Assembly: GCA_003550325.1 (NCBI GenBank)
Contig: QKWP01000231.1
Location: 280,392 to 344,391 of the forward strand
Direction: 5' to 3'
Length of the DNA: 64,000 bases
Origin: Gigaspora rosea
Taxonomy: Eukaryota > Glomeromycota > Glomeromycetes > Diversisporales > Gigasporaceae
This document shows positions 19,321-33,155 of the stretch, one piece after another; the stretch's first letter is position 1; every line of letters begins with the position of its first letter. The notes under the pieces are model-generated. The model had not been told where the DNA came from, searched no databases, and saw nothing but the letters and a program-made list of their open reading frames with translations. A program made the translations under genes and the position numbers.

Positions 19321-21840
19321 AGGTTGCCAATTCTGTTTCTTATAGTACTTAACAAGATGATCACTATTGTAATACTGCTTTAATGTTTTTCTATCCATTG
19401 TACACAGTTTATAGATGCCATTATTTAATTTTCTTTAACAATAAATAGTCCTATTCTTTTCTCTTCAAATTTTGCAAAACGAGAGGTTTCTATGTCTTTT
19501 CTTTGTACCCATACTTTGTCTTCAATTTCAAATTCTTCTCTTTGTATTCTTGAGTCAAATCTACCTTTCTGTTTCTTTTAAGATTTAATTGTATTCTCTC
19601 TGGCAGTATAATGTTGATATGGTAATTCTTCTTTAATTTAAAGGCTCTTTTTAATATACTGTTTTCTAATGATATTTCTTCATATGAGTCAACTGGGTCT
19701 ATAGAAATAACAGTTTCAATAGGTAGAATAGCTTGTTTACCATATACTAGGTGAAAAGAGGTGTATCCAGTGGTTGCATGTCTCTTAGTTCTGTATGCCA
19801 ATAATACAGCAGATATGTTCATATCCAAATCTTCAATATTCTCTGTGACTTTTGCAAGAGAATTGCAAAGTGTTCTATTTAATCTTTCAACCATTCCATT
19901 GGTTTGTGAATAGTATGGTGAAGAGAATATGTGTTTTATTAAAAACTTTTCACACAATATTCTAACAATTTCACTAGTAAAATTCTTTCTATTATCAGAA
20001 AGAATAATCTTAGGGACTCTGTGTTTACAAACAATTTTTTTAAAAAAGAACTTTGCTAGAGTTTCTGCACCTGCATCTAGTATAGCTTTAGCTTTAAGCC
20101 AGCGAGTAAAGTAGTCAGTGGCAGCAATAATATACCAATTGTTGCAAGCAGTTATTGGTAGAGGTCCTACTAGATCCATGCCTGTTCGTTCAAAGGCTCT
20201 TCTGACTTGAATAAAGTGGAGAGGTTCTTTTCTTTTACTTTTACCTCATTTTTGGAAAATTTCACAAGAGCTAACATAATTTTGAACATCTTTGTACATT
20301 TGGTTCCAATAATATCGATCAGATATTTTATAACATAGCATCAGTTCCTATATGTCCAGTAGTAGAATGACTATACATCATATACAGAACTGGTTCAATT
20401 TCAGTCCATTTAATTACTATAATAGGTTTGTCTAGATCTTTCCAGTTCTTTTTATATAATAATTTGTTATTTACTTTATAATGTCTAGATTGATTAATAA
20501 TTGTCCATTTTTCATTATCTGTTAAATTAGAGGGAGTATGTCTGTTTCTAAGTACTTTATTAAATTTTGGTATTGGCCCAAATTCATGTAGGGGCAGTAG
20601 TATTGGAGTATGTCTGGGTCAGTAATCGAGAGAGGGCATCAACATTTGAATGGATTCTTCCAGGTATATGTACAATAGTAAAATGGTAAGCTTGGATTTC
20701 ATTATCCATCAGCCTAGGCATCTTTTGGTTGAGCAGATTTTAACTATATAAGAGCAGAGTGATTGGTAATGAGTATGAAGTAGCTTGTACCAAAATGTTT
20801 GTGAAAATGTTCAATAGACTATACAATAGTAGCACATTCTAGTTCAGTGGCTCCATAATTCATTTCTTCTCTTTTTAAACTTTTACTTGCATAAGCAATT
20901 GGATGTTCCTTTTTATCTTCTGATATTTGACTGAGAGTGGCTCTGAATTCGATATAGAAAGCATTAGTAACTAAAATAAATTCCTTTTTGTAGTCAGGGT
21001 ATATTAAAATAGGGGCAGCCATAAGTCAGTGCTTGAGTTCATCAAAGGCTTTTTGACATTGGTCATTCTATTCATAAGTATTGTTTTTATATAGCAATTG
21101 GTTGAGGGGATAAGCAATAGAGGAAAAGTATTTATGAACTGCCAGTAGTATTCAGCAAGGCCTAAGAATGAGCATAGCTGGAAACACTTTTTGGAGGTTG
21201 GATTTGCTGAACAGCAATTATTTTGTCTAGGTCTGGGGAGATTCCTTTTTCTTCTATTATATGTTCTAGGAAAGATAGACGCTTTATTCAAAAATTACAT
21301 TTTTCAATATTTAACTTTAATCCTGCTTCACGTATTCTGGTAAATACTTCTCTTAGATGTTTAATAGGGTTATTAAATGTTCTTGAGAAGACATTGGTAT
21401 CATCCAGGTATACTACTATATATTTGTAAGCTATGCCTTTGTAGACTTTATTCATAAGATTTTGAAGGTAGCAGGGGCATTACACAATACAAAAGGTATA
21501 ACATTGAACTTATAGGTTCCATATCTGGTGATAAAAGCAGTTTTCTCTTTGTCTTCTGAATGTACTTTTACTTGCCAATATCTACTCATAAGGTCTAAAG
21601 TGGAAAAGTAAGTAGCTCTAGCAAGTGAGTCAAGCATTTCGTCTATTCGGGGTAGGGGTATTGGTCCTTTTTGGTAACAGCATTGAGTTTTTAGTAGTCT
21701 ACACAAAATCTTCTTTTTCCATTTTTCTTTGTTACTAATACAACAGGAGAGGCACAAGGGCTAGAGAACTCTTTTATTAACTAGTTATCCAACATTCATT
21801 GTACCTCAAATGCTTGTTGGAAACTTAGTTCATAGATAAT
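19321..21840 (-). pseudogene. Ty3/gypsy retrotransposon pol (RT, RNase H, integrase), decayed
   Basis: Read on the - strand from about 21840: RT with SPVVLVTKKNGKRRFCVDY, LDLMSRYWQVKV, PFVLCNAPATF and the catalytic YLDD (about 21400-21415); RNase H with FILVTNAF, where the family TDAS Asp is Asn, then HPIAYASKSL and a NVDALSR end (about 20635); an integrase zinc region SHSTTGHIG; the integrase core (20179-19490) with MDLVGPLP, LSDN and NGMVERLNRTL supplying D, D and E; and a C-terminal SH3-like GIYKLCTMDRKTLKQYY. At least five frame changes or stops interrupt it. No gag or LTR pair was found. Domain order RT-RH-IN places it in Ty3/gypsy. Confidence 0.85.
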
Positions 21841-22144
21841 TATTTTACAGACAAGTTATTTTACAAATGATTGATTCAATATATTGTACTAACAATTTTT
21901 TTATAAATTGCAACTTTAAACCTAAGTTTAATTCTAACAACAATGACTAGATTAATTTGCCTCAAAATTGGCTTTTGATGAAATAACTTTTATGAAACTG
22001 ACTTGTCTATGAATTAATCGATTGCAATATAACTTTGCCTGAAACTAATTCTCTGCAAATAAAGTTTTCTGTGAAGTAATTATTTGTAAGTTGATCAAAA
22101 CTGAGTGAACCTAATATTATTAAATAAATAGGACAGGACTAGTC

Positions 22145-22355
22145 AGTGCTCTGTGCACTTTGTGCTCCCTATTTTGATATCTCAAAATTTTACTAGGGTA
22201 ACCCCTGTTGCGCTTCTAACAAAAAATGATCCTCTTTGGTTTTGTACTAATTTTGACCCTAACTCCAACTCTAACTCTAACCCTAACCCTAACTTTACGC
22301 GAAATTAATTATTAGTACATTAGGGGCACAAAATACACGGGTGCACTTTCTAGAT
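22145..22355. mobile_element. MITE-like element with telomere-like core
   Basis: Imperfect inverted ends of about 28 bp (left with GTGCACTTTGTGCTCC; right, reversed, with GTATTTTGTGCCCC). The middle (22255-22297) is a run of CCCTAA-type units. No clean target duplication. It differs in its ends from the 207-bp telomere-core MITEs. Confidence 0.5.
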
Positions 22356-22479
22356 TTTTCCAATAAATATTAAATAAAAAATTCAATAAAACCAAATTAA
22401 AGTATCTAAATAAATGTCTTAAGGCTATCTGTTAATAATGACAAAAAATAGTTTATGTATTCTTGTTCTGCATCATTCA

Positions 22480-23040
22480 GAATACATGTCAGTTCTGAAT
22501 TGTCATTTTAGAATCGGTATCCATTTAACAATTATTAAAAAAAAAGCAAGTGAAAAAAATTTAGAAATAATAATAATAATAATAAAGAGAAAAAAATTAA
22601 AAAATTAAAAAATATATATATAATAAATAAAAAGTGAATAAAATGAATTAATATATGCTTGTTTTTTGGCAATAGCAGGAATCTGGTCGACCCCAATCTA
22701 ATAAGAAGATAATTATACAATTTTTTTTATATATTTACCTTTTTCTACGTTTTTTCATGACCCATGCTTAGCATAGTGTGAAATTTTTGACTAACAAACT
22801 TGCATCCCCAAGTTATTCCTATCTTGTTTAGGCATGTGCAGTTCTTATGTTATGCCAATACAAAGAGCCTTAAGATCTGAATTTTTAGTATAATTAGACA
22901 TTCATTAACAAATTTTATGAGTCACGAAGCCATATCCTTGCGAATCAACACAGCGTTGAAGAAGAAAATATGTAATACAAGGCGATAAAGATCGATTCGA
23001 ATATAATGAATAAAAAAAAACCATGAGCAAAAAAGAATTA
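22480..23040. repeat. Dispersed repeat, left copy of a direct pair
   Basis: Shares a series of blocks in the same order and orientation with 28225-28865, including AATCTAATAAGAAGATAATT, GTCACGAAG, ATATCCTTGCGAATCAA and GCGATAAAGATCGATTCGAA. The copies differ by indels and substitutions. The pair brackets about 5.2 kb that includes the secreted-protein gene at 25609. No RT gene lies between, so an LTR pair is unlikely; a segmental duplicate or non-coding TE is preferred. Confidence 0.6.
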
Positions 23041-23071
23041 TCTATAAATATATCAATGAAAAAGATAAATG

Positions 23072-23655
23072 GACCCTGGGTCAGATAGCGCAGTGGTTAG
23101 CGCTCTGGGGTCGCACTCGCAAGGTCGCCGGTTCAAGTCTAGTGGATGACAAAAACCGTGTTGGGACCACGAGTGTCAAGGATTTGCGATGAGGAACTGC
23201 ACTTCTTCCCATTTCTGGACAAGGTACTACAGTGATAACAGAGTTGCATGACATAGCCACATAGGTCATGCGGTATCCAGAAAAGGAAAAAATCTGACAA
23301 GAAATGTCGTAAACATAAGGACCATCCACTATAAAAGGAAAAAGTAGGAATGAGAATAAGGGGCACCTGATGAAACTACACTGACCAAAATGAAAAGTAG
23401 TTCCCAGGGCAGACAAAAAATGGCTGACCTATAAAGCAACCTGGCGGAATATGTAGTTCCTTAAAGCTGCCTACGATCCAAAGAGGTACGGGGCACCGGC
23501 GTGGTGGACCTGCTGGAGTCAGTTGGGAAAAATGGACGATGGAGTGAGGTATAGTTTAGCTAGGAACCCCTAATAAATGTAATATGATGTAATATGTTTA
23601 AAAATATAATAAAGTACGCCTACTTGGCGTTCCAGGAGATAATGCCTGGTAAAGA

Positions 23656-23724
<69 letters not shown>
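23072..23724 (+). mobile_element. tRNA-headed SINE with long poly(A)
   Basis: The head has an A-box-like TAGCGCAGTGGTTAGCGC and a B-box GGTTCAAGTCT, followed by a GC-richer unique body and an A run from 23658 to 23724 (67 A). The 12-bp AAAAGATAAATG occurs both before the head (ending 23071) and at the end of the A run (ending 23732): a target duplication typical of LINE-mobilised retroposition. The long pure A tail suggests a fairly recent insertion. Open frames on the - strand in it are not genes. Confidence 0.85.
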
Positions 23725-23726
<2 letters not shown>

Positions 23727-23835
23727 TAAATGCAAATATCAATGTGATTATTATTAATAATTATTATCATCATTGATAAAATGCGCAATTTTAATGTCGT
23801 TATTAATAAATTATCAGTTATATAATACAATGATT

Positions 23836-24042
23836 GTGACAGATCATAATGAAATACAGATTAAAATGAAATGATAGTATAAAATCTCAAAACCCAAATT
23901 TTTTGGGGTGCATTTTTTAGAGTTAGGGGTTTAGGGTTATGGTTAGTTTTAAAAAATTATAATAAACAAGTATTAATGGTTTTAGAAGTGCTAGCAGGTT
24001 AAGTATAGAATGTAGATTTCATTTTAAATTATGATCTGCGAC
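23836..24042. mobile_element. MITE with telomere-like core (copy C)
   Basis: 207 bp with perfect AATGATT duplications (23829-23835 and 24043-24049). It starts GTGACAGATCATAATGAAAT followed by a second AGATTAAAATGAAAT word, and ends CTGCGAC. The core holds GTTAGGGGTTTAGGGTTA. It is the reverse orientation of copy B. Confidence 0.85.
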
Positions 24043-24049
24043 AATGATT

Positions 24050-25350
<1,301 letters not shown>

Positions 25351-25358
25351 ATTTATAA

Positions 25359-25441
25359 TCAAAATATTACCGGACTTACCATAATCAGCAACGTATGATT
25401 GTGTAAGCACAAATAGTTTCTATATTGATACGCAATTAACA
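25359..25441 (+). promoter_or_regulatory. Conserved upstream block of the secreted-protein gene
   Basis: This block, about 168-250 bp upstream of the ATG at 25609, is nearly identical to the block 169-264 bp upstream of the paralogue on the other strand. Shared words include AATATTACCGG, ACTTACCATAATCAGCA and CGTATGAT. A TATATATAAATAC box about 65-75 bp before the ATG also has a counterpart (CATATATAAATAC). Position and identity suggest a shared promoter element; binding factors are unknown. Confidence 0.55.
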
Positions 25442-25608
25442 GAACAATAAACTTAAGGTTAATAGTTCATACTTTTTTTGAGTATTGAATTTGATAAGTT
25501 TATAAAATTAAAAAAATTAATACTGATTTTCTTATATATAAATACTTTAGCACTAAAAATTTTTTTATTTTTTTCGTCTTTTAATTTTTGAACAACCAAC
25601 ATATCAAT

Positions 25609-26571
25609 ATGAGTAAAATTTCTAAAATTCTTGTTTTTTTGGTTCTTATTTTCCATGTTCACTTGACGATTACTTTACCTACTCATGTATTAGAAGAACG
25701 TAACTTGACTATGTTACTAGCTAATAGATCAGGACATGAATTGAAAAAAAGAGATCCTTCCTACAAGCATCCTTTTAACCCACTTAAAATTAAAGGAACA
25801 ATATTTGTGCGTCCAGCTAATATTCCTGAACAGATAAGAGTGTTAGAAATTACTTTGGCTTGTGCACAGCTTAGAACTTTTGTTGCATTTTGTATTTGTT
25901 GTGCATTAAACAATCGAAATGTTTTGATTGATGAACCACAGCCAAATATACAGCCTATATGGTCTGATGATTTTATAAAACAACATGTTCGTGGCCCTAA
26001 CCTTGGAAAAATGTTTCATGAATATCGTAGATCAGCTTATTATAATCGCATGTATTTTGATGGTAGTGGCCGAGATTTTATTATACGCAAATGTCCTACT
26101 TCAGAAGCAATTCCAATTTATGAATCAAATCAAGGACTAATACCATGCCAACCTAAGGCCGCTAAAGATATTTTGCGCCCATATGATCTTACAACTGATC
26201 TTTTTGCATCTGAACCTTCTGGTCGTTCTAAATTAATACAATACAAAAGTACAGTTAAAGAATTTTCATTAAATGCACCAGGATTTTCGGAATTTTATGA
26301 AGTATTATTACAAGATGAGCCTATTATAATTAATTATTATTACTCAAGACGTCCTCTACGTGATATTTTTGACCAAGTATTGCAATATCTTGCTCAAGAT
26401 ACTGACATAAATAATTATTTTAATCTTATCTACAAATTTGGAGAAAATATTAATAGTTATCTTCATAAATTAACAAGTTTAGTTGATCGAGATGGTACAT
26501 TAAAGCAATCTATAGCAGGTCTAACAGTTATATGTGATGAAGATAAATATATTTATACCAATAGTTTGTAA
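25609..26571 (+). CDS. Secreted protein, effector-like (paralogue 1)
   Basis: 320 residues from the ATG at 25609. An N-terminal signal peptide (KISKILVFLVLIFHVHLTIT) leads to LPTHVLEERNL and a Kex2-type basic site, ELKKRD, at about residues 44-49, suggesting secretion and processing. A Cys-rich FVAFCICCALNN motif, CPTSEAIP, LIPCQPK and a NAPGFSEFYEVL motif are shared with the protein at 42675-43769, the only recognisable relative here. Single exon. No enzymatic domain is seen. A secreted effector or cell-surface role is inference from the signal peptide and the paralogue pattern. Confidence 0.8.
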   Translation: MSKISKILVFLVLIFHVHLTITLPTHVLEERNLTMLLANRSGHELKKRDPSYKHPFNPLKIKGTIFVRPANIPEQIRVLEITLACAQLRTFVAFCICCALNNRNVLIDEPQPNIQPIWSDDFIKQHVRGPNLGKMFHEYRRSAYYNRMYFDGSGRDFIIRKCPTSEAIPIYESNQGLIPCQPKAAKDILRPYDLTTDLFASEPSGRSKLIQYKSTVKEFSLNAPGFSEFYEVLLQDEPIIINYYYSRRPLRDIFDQVLQYLAQDTDINNYFNLIYKFGENINSYLHKLTSLVDRDGTLKQSIAGLTVICDEDKYIYTNSL

Positions 26572-26661
26572 TTTATAGCTTTTATATTTTTATTAGATAA
26601 TAAAATGCTTAGTGGTAATTTATAGCTTTTATATTTTTATTAGATAATAAAATGCTTAGTG
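26568..26661. repeat. 47-bp tandem duplication at the end of the gene
   Basis: Two exact 47-bp units (26568-26614 and 26615-26661), beginning at the stop codon of the secreted-protein gene and covering its 3' untranslated region. Confidence 0.9.
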
Positions 26662-28224
26662 GTTATAAAATATTTTTTAATAGTATAGTATAATTTTGTT
26701 TTGTTAGTTTTTGTTCTTTAAAATTAATTATTTCAAAAATTCTATAAAGAATTTGTTAACTACTAAAAATATTGAATTTTTTAAATATATTTGAAAGCAT
26801 AGCAGGCTTTCACTGTAATTGATTAATTTTTTGTAAATCAACTTGTGATCTTGCAAATTTTATTGGCTAATAAATATAGATTTTGTGTAACATGATTAGT
26901 AAGTTGTTCATTGAATTTCTATATCGATTACTATTAATGCTATCAATATTTTTCAGTAGTGTAAGAAAGCAATATCTGCTTAAGAAAAACACACTGAAGC
27001 TGGCTTAGCTAAGAAAAAAGAAAAAAGAAAAGCTTGTTACTGTGAATTGGAGGGTTATGATGATCTGCAATTATAATCAATATGGCACAACAACTATCAT
27101 GGATCAATTAGCTATACCAGCTTCAAGTCAACATTTAGTTTTAGTTAATAAGGTCTTATGCAGAACACATTGCAATAAGTATATTGTAAATGCAAAAAAA
27201 AAAGATGACTTCACTAACCAATTTTTGCTCTCATCCCAAACATAAATTTATTTAGCCATACCTTGAAACGCAAAAGAAGATAAATTTGCGAAGGCTCTAG
27301 AATGGTTGGTTAGATTTTAACTTACCAAAGGGAGCAATAATATGTCAACATGCTTATATAGAACAGATATTGATTCTGAATACATCAATTTGCCCAATCA
27401 TCCACCTGCGATTTCAAAAGAAACAAAAAACATAAGGTAATTTTAGAGTAGGTCATATGTTTACATAGTGATATTATTTACTGAATCAGAATTTCAGGAA
27501 TTGGAATCTGCGTACTATGAAGTATGTGCTGAACTTGATGAAACAAAATTAGGTAGGTGGGATGTTTTCATTATTATGTATTTTTAATTGTTCTCTTATA
27601 CATTTTTATTTTTTTAGAACAAGTTCCTCTGAGTAAAAAGATTAAAATAATGGCAGGAAGATTATACCAAAGGCAACCTGTATATAATAAAAGGTCCTAT
27701 TCTTGACTGATGAGTTTAAAAAAATGCTTGAGAATGCTAAACTATCATTAAGAGGTTTTTTGATCAATTGGTAGCTAGAACGAATCAACAAACTAAGAAT
27801 AATATGATAATAAACAAAACAAAAAAAGATTAGTTTATTTTGCTATTTTCTAGCAGGTCTTAATAATAAATTCATTAATGGTATTAAGGGCTTTTGTTAG
27901 GTGCATTAGGTGCATTTTCGTCAACAATTAAAACCTTGCTGGTGCAGGCTTGACAGTTAGACATAAAACAATTGCAATTGCAAGGCAGAAGGCCCGGCAT
28001 GCACAGGCACATATAGAAAAGTGAGAATATTAAAAGAAAATCAAGTACCAAAAAATGTCATCAATCCACCCCAGAAAAGTAATTCAAAGTAACACCAAGC
28101 GCTAACAATTATTTCTTAGCGCTAACTAACTAACTAATTACAGCAGATCAATATCAGATATGGTACCGGCATAGTACGGATGAACAGATCAGTATAACAT
28201 GTTCCATATTATTTCTGAATTTTT
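26662..28224. other. Non-coding with a possible gene relic
   Basis: Around 27340-27720 short protein-like pieces (MSTCLYRTDIDSEYINLPNH; ELESAYYEVCAELDE; VPLSKKIKIMAGRLYQ) are separated by a possible intron (GTAGGT near 27552 to TTTTTTAG near 27617). Frames are broken, and no family is recognised. The remainder is AT-rich without features. Confidence 0.3.
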
Positions 28225-28865
28225 GTCGATTCTGAATTGACATATGCTAATTCGTTAATCGTGAAAAAACAATAAGCGAAATAAATTTAGAAATTAAGAT
28301 AAATAAATAAATAATAAAAAGCGAATAAATGAATTAATATATGCTTCCTAAATATTAATTTCATACATTAAAGAATACATTCGAATATTCATATATGTTT
28401 TAACAATATAATTAATAGTTTTTGCATTCCCGCGTAGAACACATCCGCATTTGTTTTTAACAACGGCTGGAATCTGATCGGGTGTTTTTATCTAACCCGA
28501 ATCTAATAAGAAGATAATTACTGCAATTTTTTTAAAAAAAACCTTTTTCCAGGTTTTTTCATGACCATCATTGCTCAGCCTGTTGGATAGCACAGATTAT
28601 TTCGTAAAATTTTCAACATAACAAACGTCCATCCCAAGTTATTCTTATCTTGTTTAGACATGTGTTTGAATTTAGGGTTTCACTGAAGATCGGGATTTTT
28701 TTAGTATATTTAGACATTCATTATAACGAATTTCACGAGTCACGAAGTCATATCCTTGCGAATCAATAAAATGTTGAAGAAGAAAATATGTAATACAAGC
28801 GATAAAGATCGATTCGAATATAATAAATAAAAAAAAAGATCATAAAACAATAAAAGAATTATCTT
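28225..28865. repeat. Dispersed repeat, right copy of a direct pair
   Basis: Second copy of the repeat at 22480-23040, same orientation and order of blocks. It ends just before the MITE at 28871. Confidence 0.6.
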
Positions 28866-28870
28866 TATTA

Positions 28871-29129
28871 ATAAGGTCGTTTGAAGTTAATTTTTTGGTT
28901 AACATCACCCCCCGCTGAAGTCCCCCCGAAAACAAACAGCCAATCAAAACGCTGGATAACTCTCACCAGTCACCTGATTTATATAAACCAATGAAATTGG
29001 CCCATCTTTGTTCATTTTTATATGTTCGTTTCATATGTTCGTTTCATTTNNNNNNNCCCCCCCCCCCCCCCCTCCCGAGAGTCATGGAAAAGTGATGTTA
29101 ACCAAAGAATCAACTTCGAACGGCCTAAG
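28871..29129. mobile_element. MITE with inverted ends of about 38 bp
   Basis: The left end holds GAAGTTAATTTTTTGGTTAA and CATCAC; the right end, read in reverse, holds GAAGTTGATTCTTTGGTTAA and CATCAC. The interior has a tandem TATGTTCGTTTCA. A seven-base N stretch and a C homopolymer (29050-29070) show where assembly failed. A right-half copy lies at about 32206-32317. Confidence 0.7.
29050..29056. other. Assembly gap, 7 N
   Basis: Undetermined bases next to a poly-C run inside the MITE. Confidence 1.
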
Positions 29130-29239
29130 TAATTATTATCAGTAGTTTATTATATTTCTGTTGGTCTCATCCAGAATCGACGTAAATGTGAAATAACACG
29201 GAACATTGTACGCCCGAATTTATAAAATCTGCATCATAC

Positions 29240-29836
29240 GATCCCAGTACGATCACACCCAGTACGATCACGTTTCTTGTGTAACATGAAAGTGTATAGG
29301 GATGGTTTCCTTCAACTTTTTTGATGTCGCTTATCCTGATTTTCGCAAAAACCTTTTTTAGTAGGAGTAATGATTTTCATTTATTCGTTTTTGGAAAGAG
29401 TTAAACTTTTTACATACCAAATATGTAATATATATGTAAATCACTGTTATGATGTAAGGCTGGCGTCACTGATTATAATCTCTCATTATGATGTTAACGA
29501 TGTTAATTTAAATTTTTACATACCGTATATATATAATATAATTTTATATGCAAATCACTCATTATGATGCAAACTGGCGTCACTAATTTCAATTCCAGTA
29601 CGATCACGTTTCTTGTGTAACATGAAATGTGGGAAGGATGGTTTCCGATCAACTTTTTTGATGTTTGCTATGCTGATTTTTGAGGGGTTATGGTGATTCT
29701 GATGACACGGATGACAACACGTGCATGTTAATGTATATTGAACAATGGTGTAGGAAATATATACCAGTACGATCACATGAAATGTGGAGGGATGGTTCCG
29801 TTCAACTTTTTGGTGCGCTATATTTTTTCCTATTTT
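29240..29836. repeat. Direct repeats of a CCAGTACGATCAC unit
   Basis: A unit with CCAGTACGATCAC, TGTAACATGAAA, GATGGTTTCC and CAACTTTTTTGATG occurs at about 29258, 29596 and 29764, and again at 31208 beyond the foldback element. Spacing varies (about 170-340 bp). The 1.09-kb element at 29837 inserted next to the third copy. Open frames here are by-products. Confidence 0.65.
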
Positions 29837-30924
29837 GGAGGTCGGCTAAAGCGGAGCGAGTTTTGATTGTCTACATGCATGATGTCGATCAATGAATGAT
29901 TATCTACATTTACGAACAAAATTTGGTATTTTTTATATCTTTTAGCAAAGGTTTCTCAACAGCTATGTAATTAAACTTAACAAAATTTTTTTTATTCAAT
30001 TCTACAAGCTTGCAGGATTGAAATAAAAAGAGATTCATTGGTTTGGCCTGATAGTTATTGAGAGAAGTTTGTTTAAAGTTTAAAAAAAATCATTGAAATC
30101 TTGAGAAATACAGATATATGGTTACGATCATGTTTTTTAAAATTTAAATAAAATTTCTCGATAATTACCAAACCAAATTTAATGAAAATTTTTTATTATA
30201 ATTTAACAAAATTGTAAAATTAAAATAAAAAAAAATAATTGAATTTGGATTGGTAGTTGTAGAGGTATATTTATTGAAAGCTAAAAAAATTTTAACTGTA
30301 ACAGATGCTTCAATTTTAAACCAGATTACTTGCATATAACTGATAAAATTCGATCGAAATTTTTTTTTATTAGTTCTATAATCTCATAGAATTAAAATAA
30401 AAAATATTGATCGAATTTGATTAGTATGTGTTGAATAGTCTTAGTTAAATTTTAGCACCTATAAAAGAGAAGTTGCAGCTAAATTTTTTTGAAGTTTTAA
30501 TCAATATTTCTCAACAACTACTCGATATATTCTTTTGCATTAATTCTACAGGCTTGTAGAATTAAAATAAAAAAATTTTCATTGAATTTGGTTCAGTAAT
30601 TATCAAGAAATTTTTTTATTAAAATGATTGTAGCTATAATATAGCTGTATTTCTCTTAAGATTTCGATGATTTTTTTTAAACTTTAAACAAACATTTCTC
30701 AGTAACTACCAGGCCAAACCCAATGAATCTTTTTTTATTCTAATTCTGCAAGCTTGTATAATTGAATAAAAAATATTTTATTAAGTTTAATTACATAGCT
30801 GTTGAGAAACCTTTGCTAAAAGATATAAAAAATACCAAATTTTGTTTGTAAATGTAGATAATCATTCGCTGATCGACATCATGCATGTAGACAATCAAAA
30901 CTCACTCCGCTTTAGCTGACCTCC
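29837..30924. mobile_element. Large foldback element, 1088 bp
   Basis: Inverted arms of about 140 bp starting GGAGGTCGGCTAAAGCGGAG on the left and mirrored on the right, flanked by TATTTT on both sides (29831-29836 and 30925-30930). Between the arms lie five or six diverged units of about 120 bp, each centred on a small hairpin such as TTCTACAAGCTTGTAGAA. No ORF. The large arms and absence of coding capacity fit a foldback or composite MITE. Confidence 0.75.
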
Positions 30925-30987
30925 TATTTTGGAAATTACTATGTTCATCATATTTTTTTCCTATTTTAGTAGGTATTGGAAAATATC

Positions 30988-31086
30988 ATATGATCAGTTA
31001 AGGTTGCATAATGATCGGGTACCATCATGCAGCGATAGCGGCATAATGGTACCAGATAATTATACAACCTTAACTGATCCCTTGAT
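30988..31086. repeat. Hairpin of about 95 bp
   Basis: Arms ATATGATCAGTTAAGGTTG and CAACCTTAACTGATC with inner GGTACCATCATGC/GGCATAATGGTACC pairing around a short AGCGATAGC loop. Probably a tiny palindromic insertion. Confidence 0.65.
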
Positions 31087-33015
31087 ATTGGCAGCTGCGA
31101 GCCCAATATCTTATAATTACGTGTAATTGCTTCATTGTGCATATGTGTGAAGAAATTGTCATCGTGGGAAAATTACATACATCCTATACATGTGTGTGCG
31201 CATGATATATACCAGTATGATTACAGTTCTTCTGTAACATGAAATGCGAAAAGATGGTTTCCGTTCAACTTTTTTGATGTTCGCTATGCTAATTTTTCAA
31301 GAATCCTTTTTTTTTAAGGTGGGCAATGGTTTTCATTTTTCCAATTCATAGAAGGGTTATGGTGATTCTGACGGCACAGGATGACAACACGTGCATATGT
31401 AAACGATGGTGTAGGAAATATATTCATAATTGTGTATAAATATATTGTGATCGGGTTAATACTGATCTCATTATGTAATTGTCAAAAATCGATTGCTATC
31501 AGTTATAAAATATTTTTGGCACTTTGCCATTTTTGATTTGCTGTATCCAAAAACCGTAAGACCGTGAAAATATTTAAAATATGAACAATTATGACGATCT
31601 ATTTATTTGCATGTTTAAGTCGTAATAAATTTATCATAATTTGTAATTGATCTATCACTATGAATTATTTTTTTTAAAAAAAAAATTGACTTTCGTTTGT
31701 TATGCGACTTTGTATTCAAGATTTAAAGATCGACTTTCATTCGTTATGCGCACTTTATATTTTTGAAATTAAATTGAGATATGGACAACGTTAATATATA
31801 CTGTGTATCGCCAGAATGGTAAGGTTTATAGCAGTAAATCATGATAGAAGCTATAATAATTTCAATGCGAACTAACTCCGCCCCAACTATATATTGTGTT
31901 ACTGTATTAGAATAACGAGCAAGTATTGTATGAGAGCTTTTTACAGTAATTCTTGATAGAAGCCACAATAATTCGTTGTTAACTCGAGTTTTAAATGTAT
32001 TATATGCCAAGTAAGTTTGTAAAGAATTTTTTTAGTAATTCACAATAGAAATTGTAATAATTCTACTACATACTAATTCACCTTTTCACTATTACCGACA
32101 TAAACTACAATGCACATCCATAATTACATGCTGCATGTTGTGAGAATGGTGAGTATTGGGTATAAGTTAAAAACCACTAGCAACACCACTATATAATTAA
32201 ACCACATTTTTTCATTTTTATATGTTCATTTCATATATTCATTTCATTTTAACCCCTCTCCCCATGAGAGTCCTGGAAAAGTGATATTAACCGAAGAATC
32301 AACTTCAAACGTCCGAAGGAGAGAGAGCATATACGTTAACGATTTAACTCTATTAGTTACTAAAAGATAAGTTTCTAAGATTTACTTGAATAAAGTCTTT
32401 TTAGTACTATACTAGCTTACTTCCTTATTTTCTTTAGTAAAATTAAAAGGAACTTCTCTACTTGTTGTCCCCCTTTATTGAAATCAAATTCTTTATTTAT
32501 TGGTTTCTTTTTTTAAAAAGTCATACATTATTAAATCTTCGCCTTTAACCTTTACTTTCTTTAAATTCTTTATTAGACAGATTCGTATTTTATTAAAATT
32601 CTTTTTTTGGGCAGATTGCATGTTATTAAGTTTTTGCTTTCTTTTAATTCTAATTATACCAAATCATAAGTTATTATGTTTTACTTTCTTTATATAATTT
32701 TCACCGAACGAGATTATGTTATTGAATTTTTGCTTTTTTTTAAAAATTTCTACGCGTAATTATATTTTTGCTTTTAGATTAGGTTTAGACTTTTTTTTTT
32801 AAAAAAAAAATTCTTGTGATTTTTTTACTTTATTAGGTTTATGCCTAAACTTTGATTTAGTTTGATATTTTGCACTAAAGAATTTATAATTTAAATCATA
32901 GATTGATTTTTTTAATTACGCTGTTATATAATCGTGTATTAATATTTCATGGCAGTAATATTAAAATTAGCTTTTATTGAGGTGAAGTGACGCACGGGTT
33001 GTTACGTCAGACCCA
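31087..33015. other. Intergenic, no gene recognised
   Basis: Contains the fourth CCAGTA-type repeat near 31208, the right half of the 28871-type MITE at 32206-32317 and T-rich DNA at 32490-32930. Open frames are short and without protein character. Confidence 0.5.
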
Positions 33016-33155
33016 TACAATAGTATAGTTATTATATGGGATTGTGTAAATAACTAAATTTGCGTGAATTAACCTGTGTCACATGGCCTTCGGCCATATG
33101 ACCCTTGTTAATTTAGTTATTTTCTACAACCTATACAATTACTATAATATACATT
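33016..33155. repeat. Long hairpin / palindromic element
   Basis: Two arms of about 65 bp (left with AAATAACTAAATTT and TTAACCTGTGTCACATGGCC; right mirrored with GGCCATATGACCCTTGTTAA) meet at a TTC loop near 33088. Imperfect pairing. A foldback MITE is the likely origin. Confidence 0.6.

Noticed and set aside
23570-23830. Poly-Phe open frame on the - strand
   Set aside because: Reads the poly(A) tail of the SINE in reverse.
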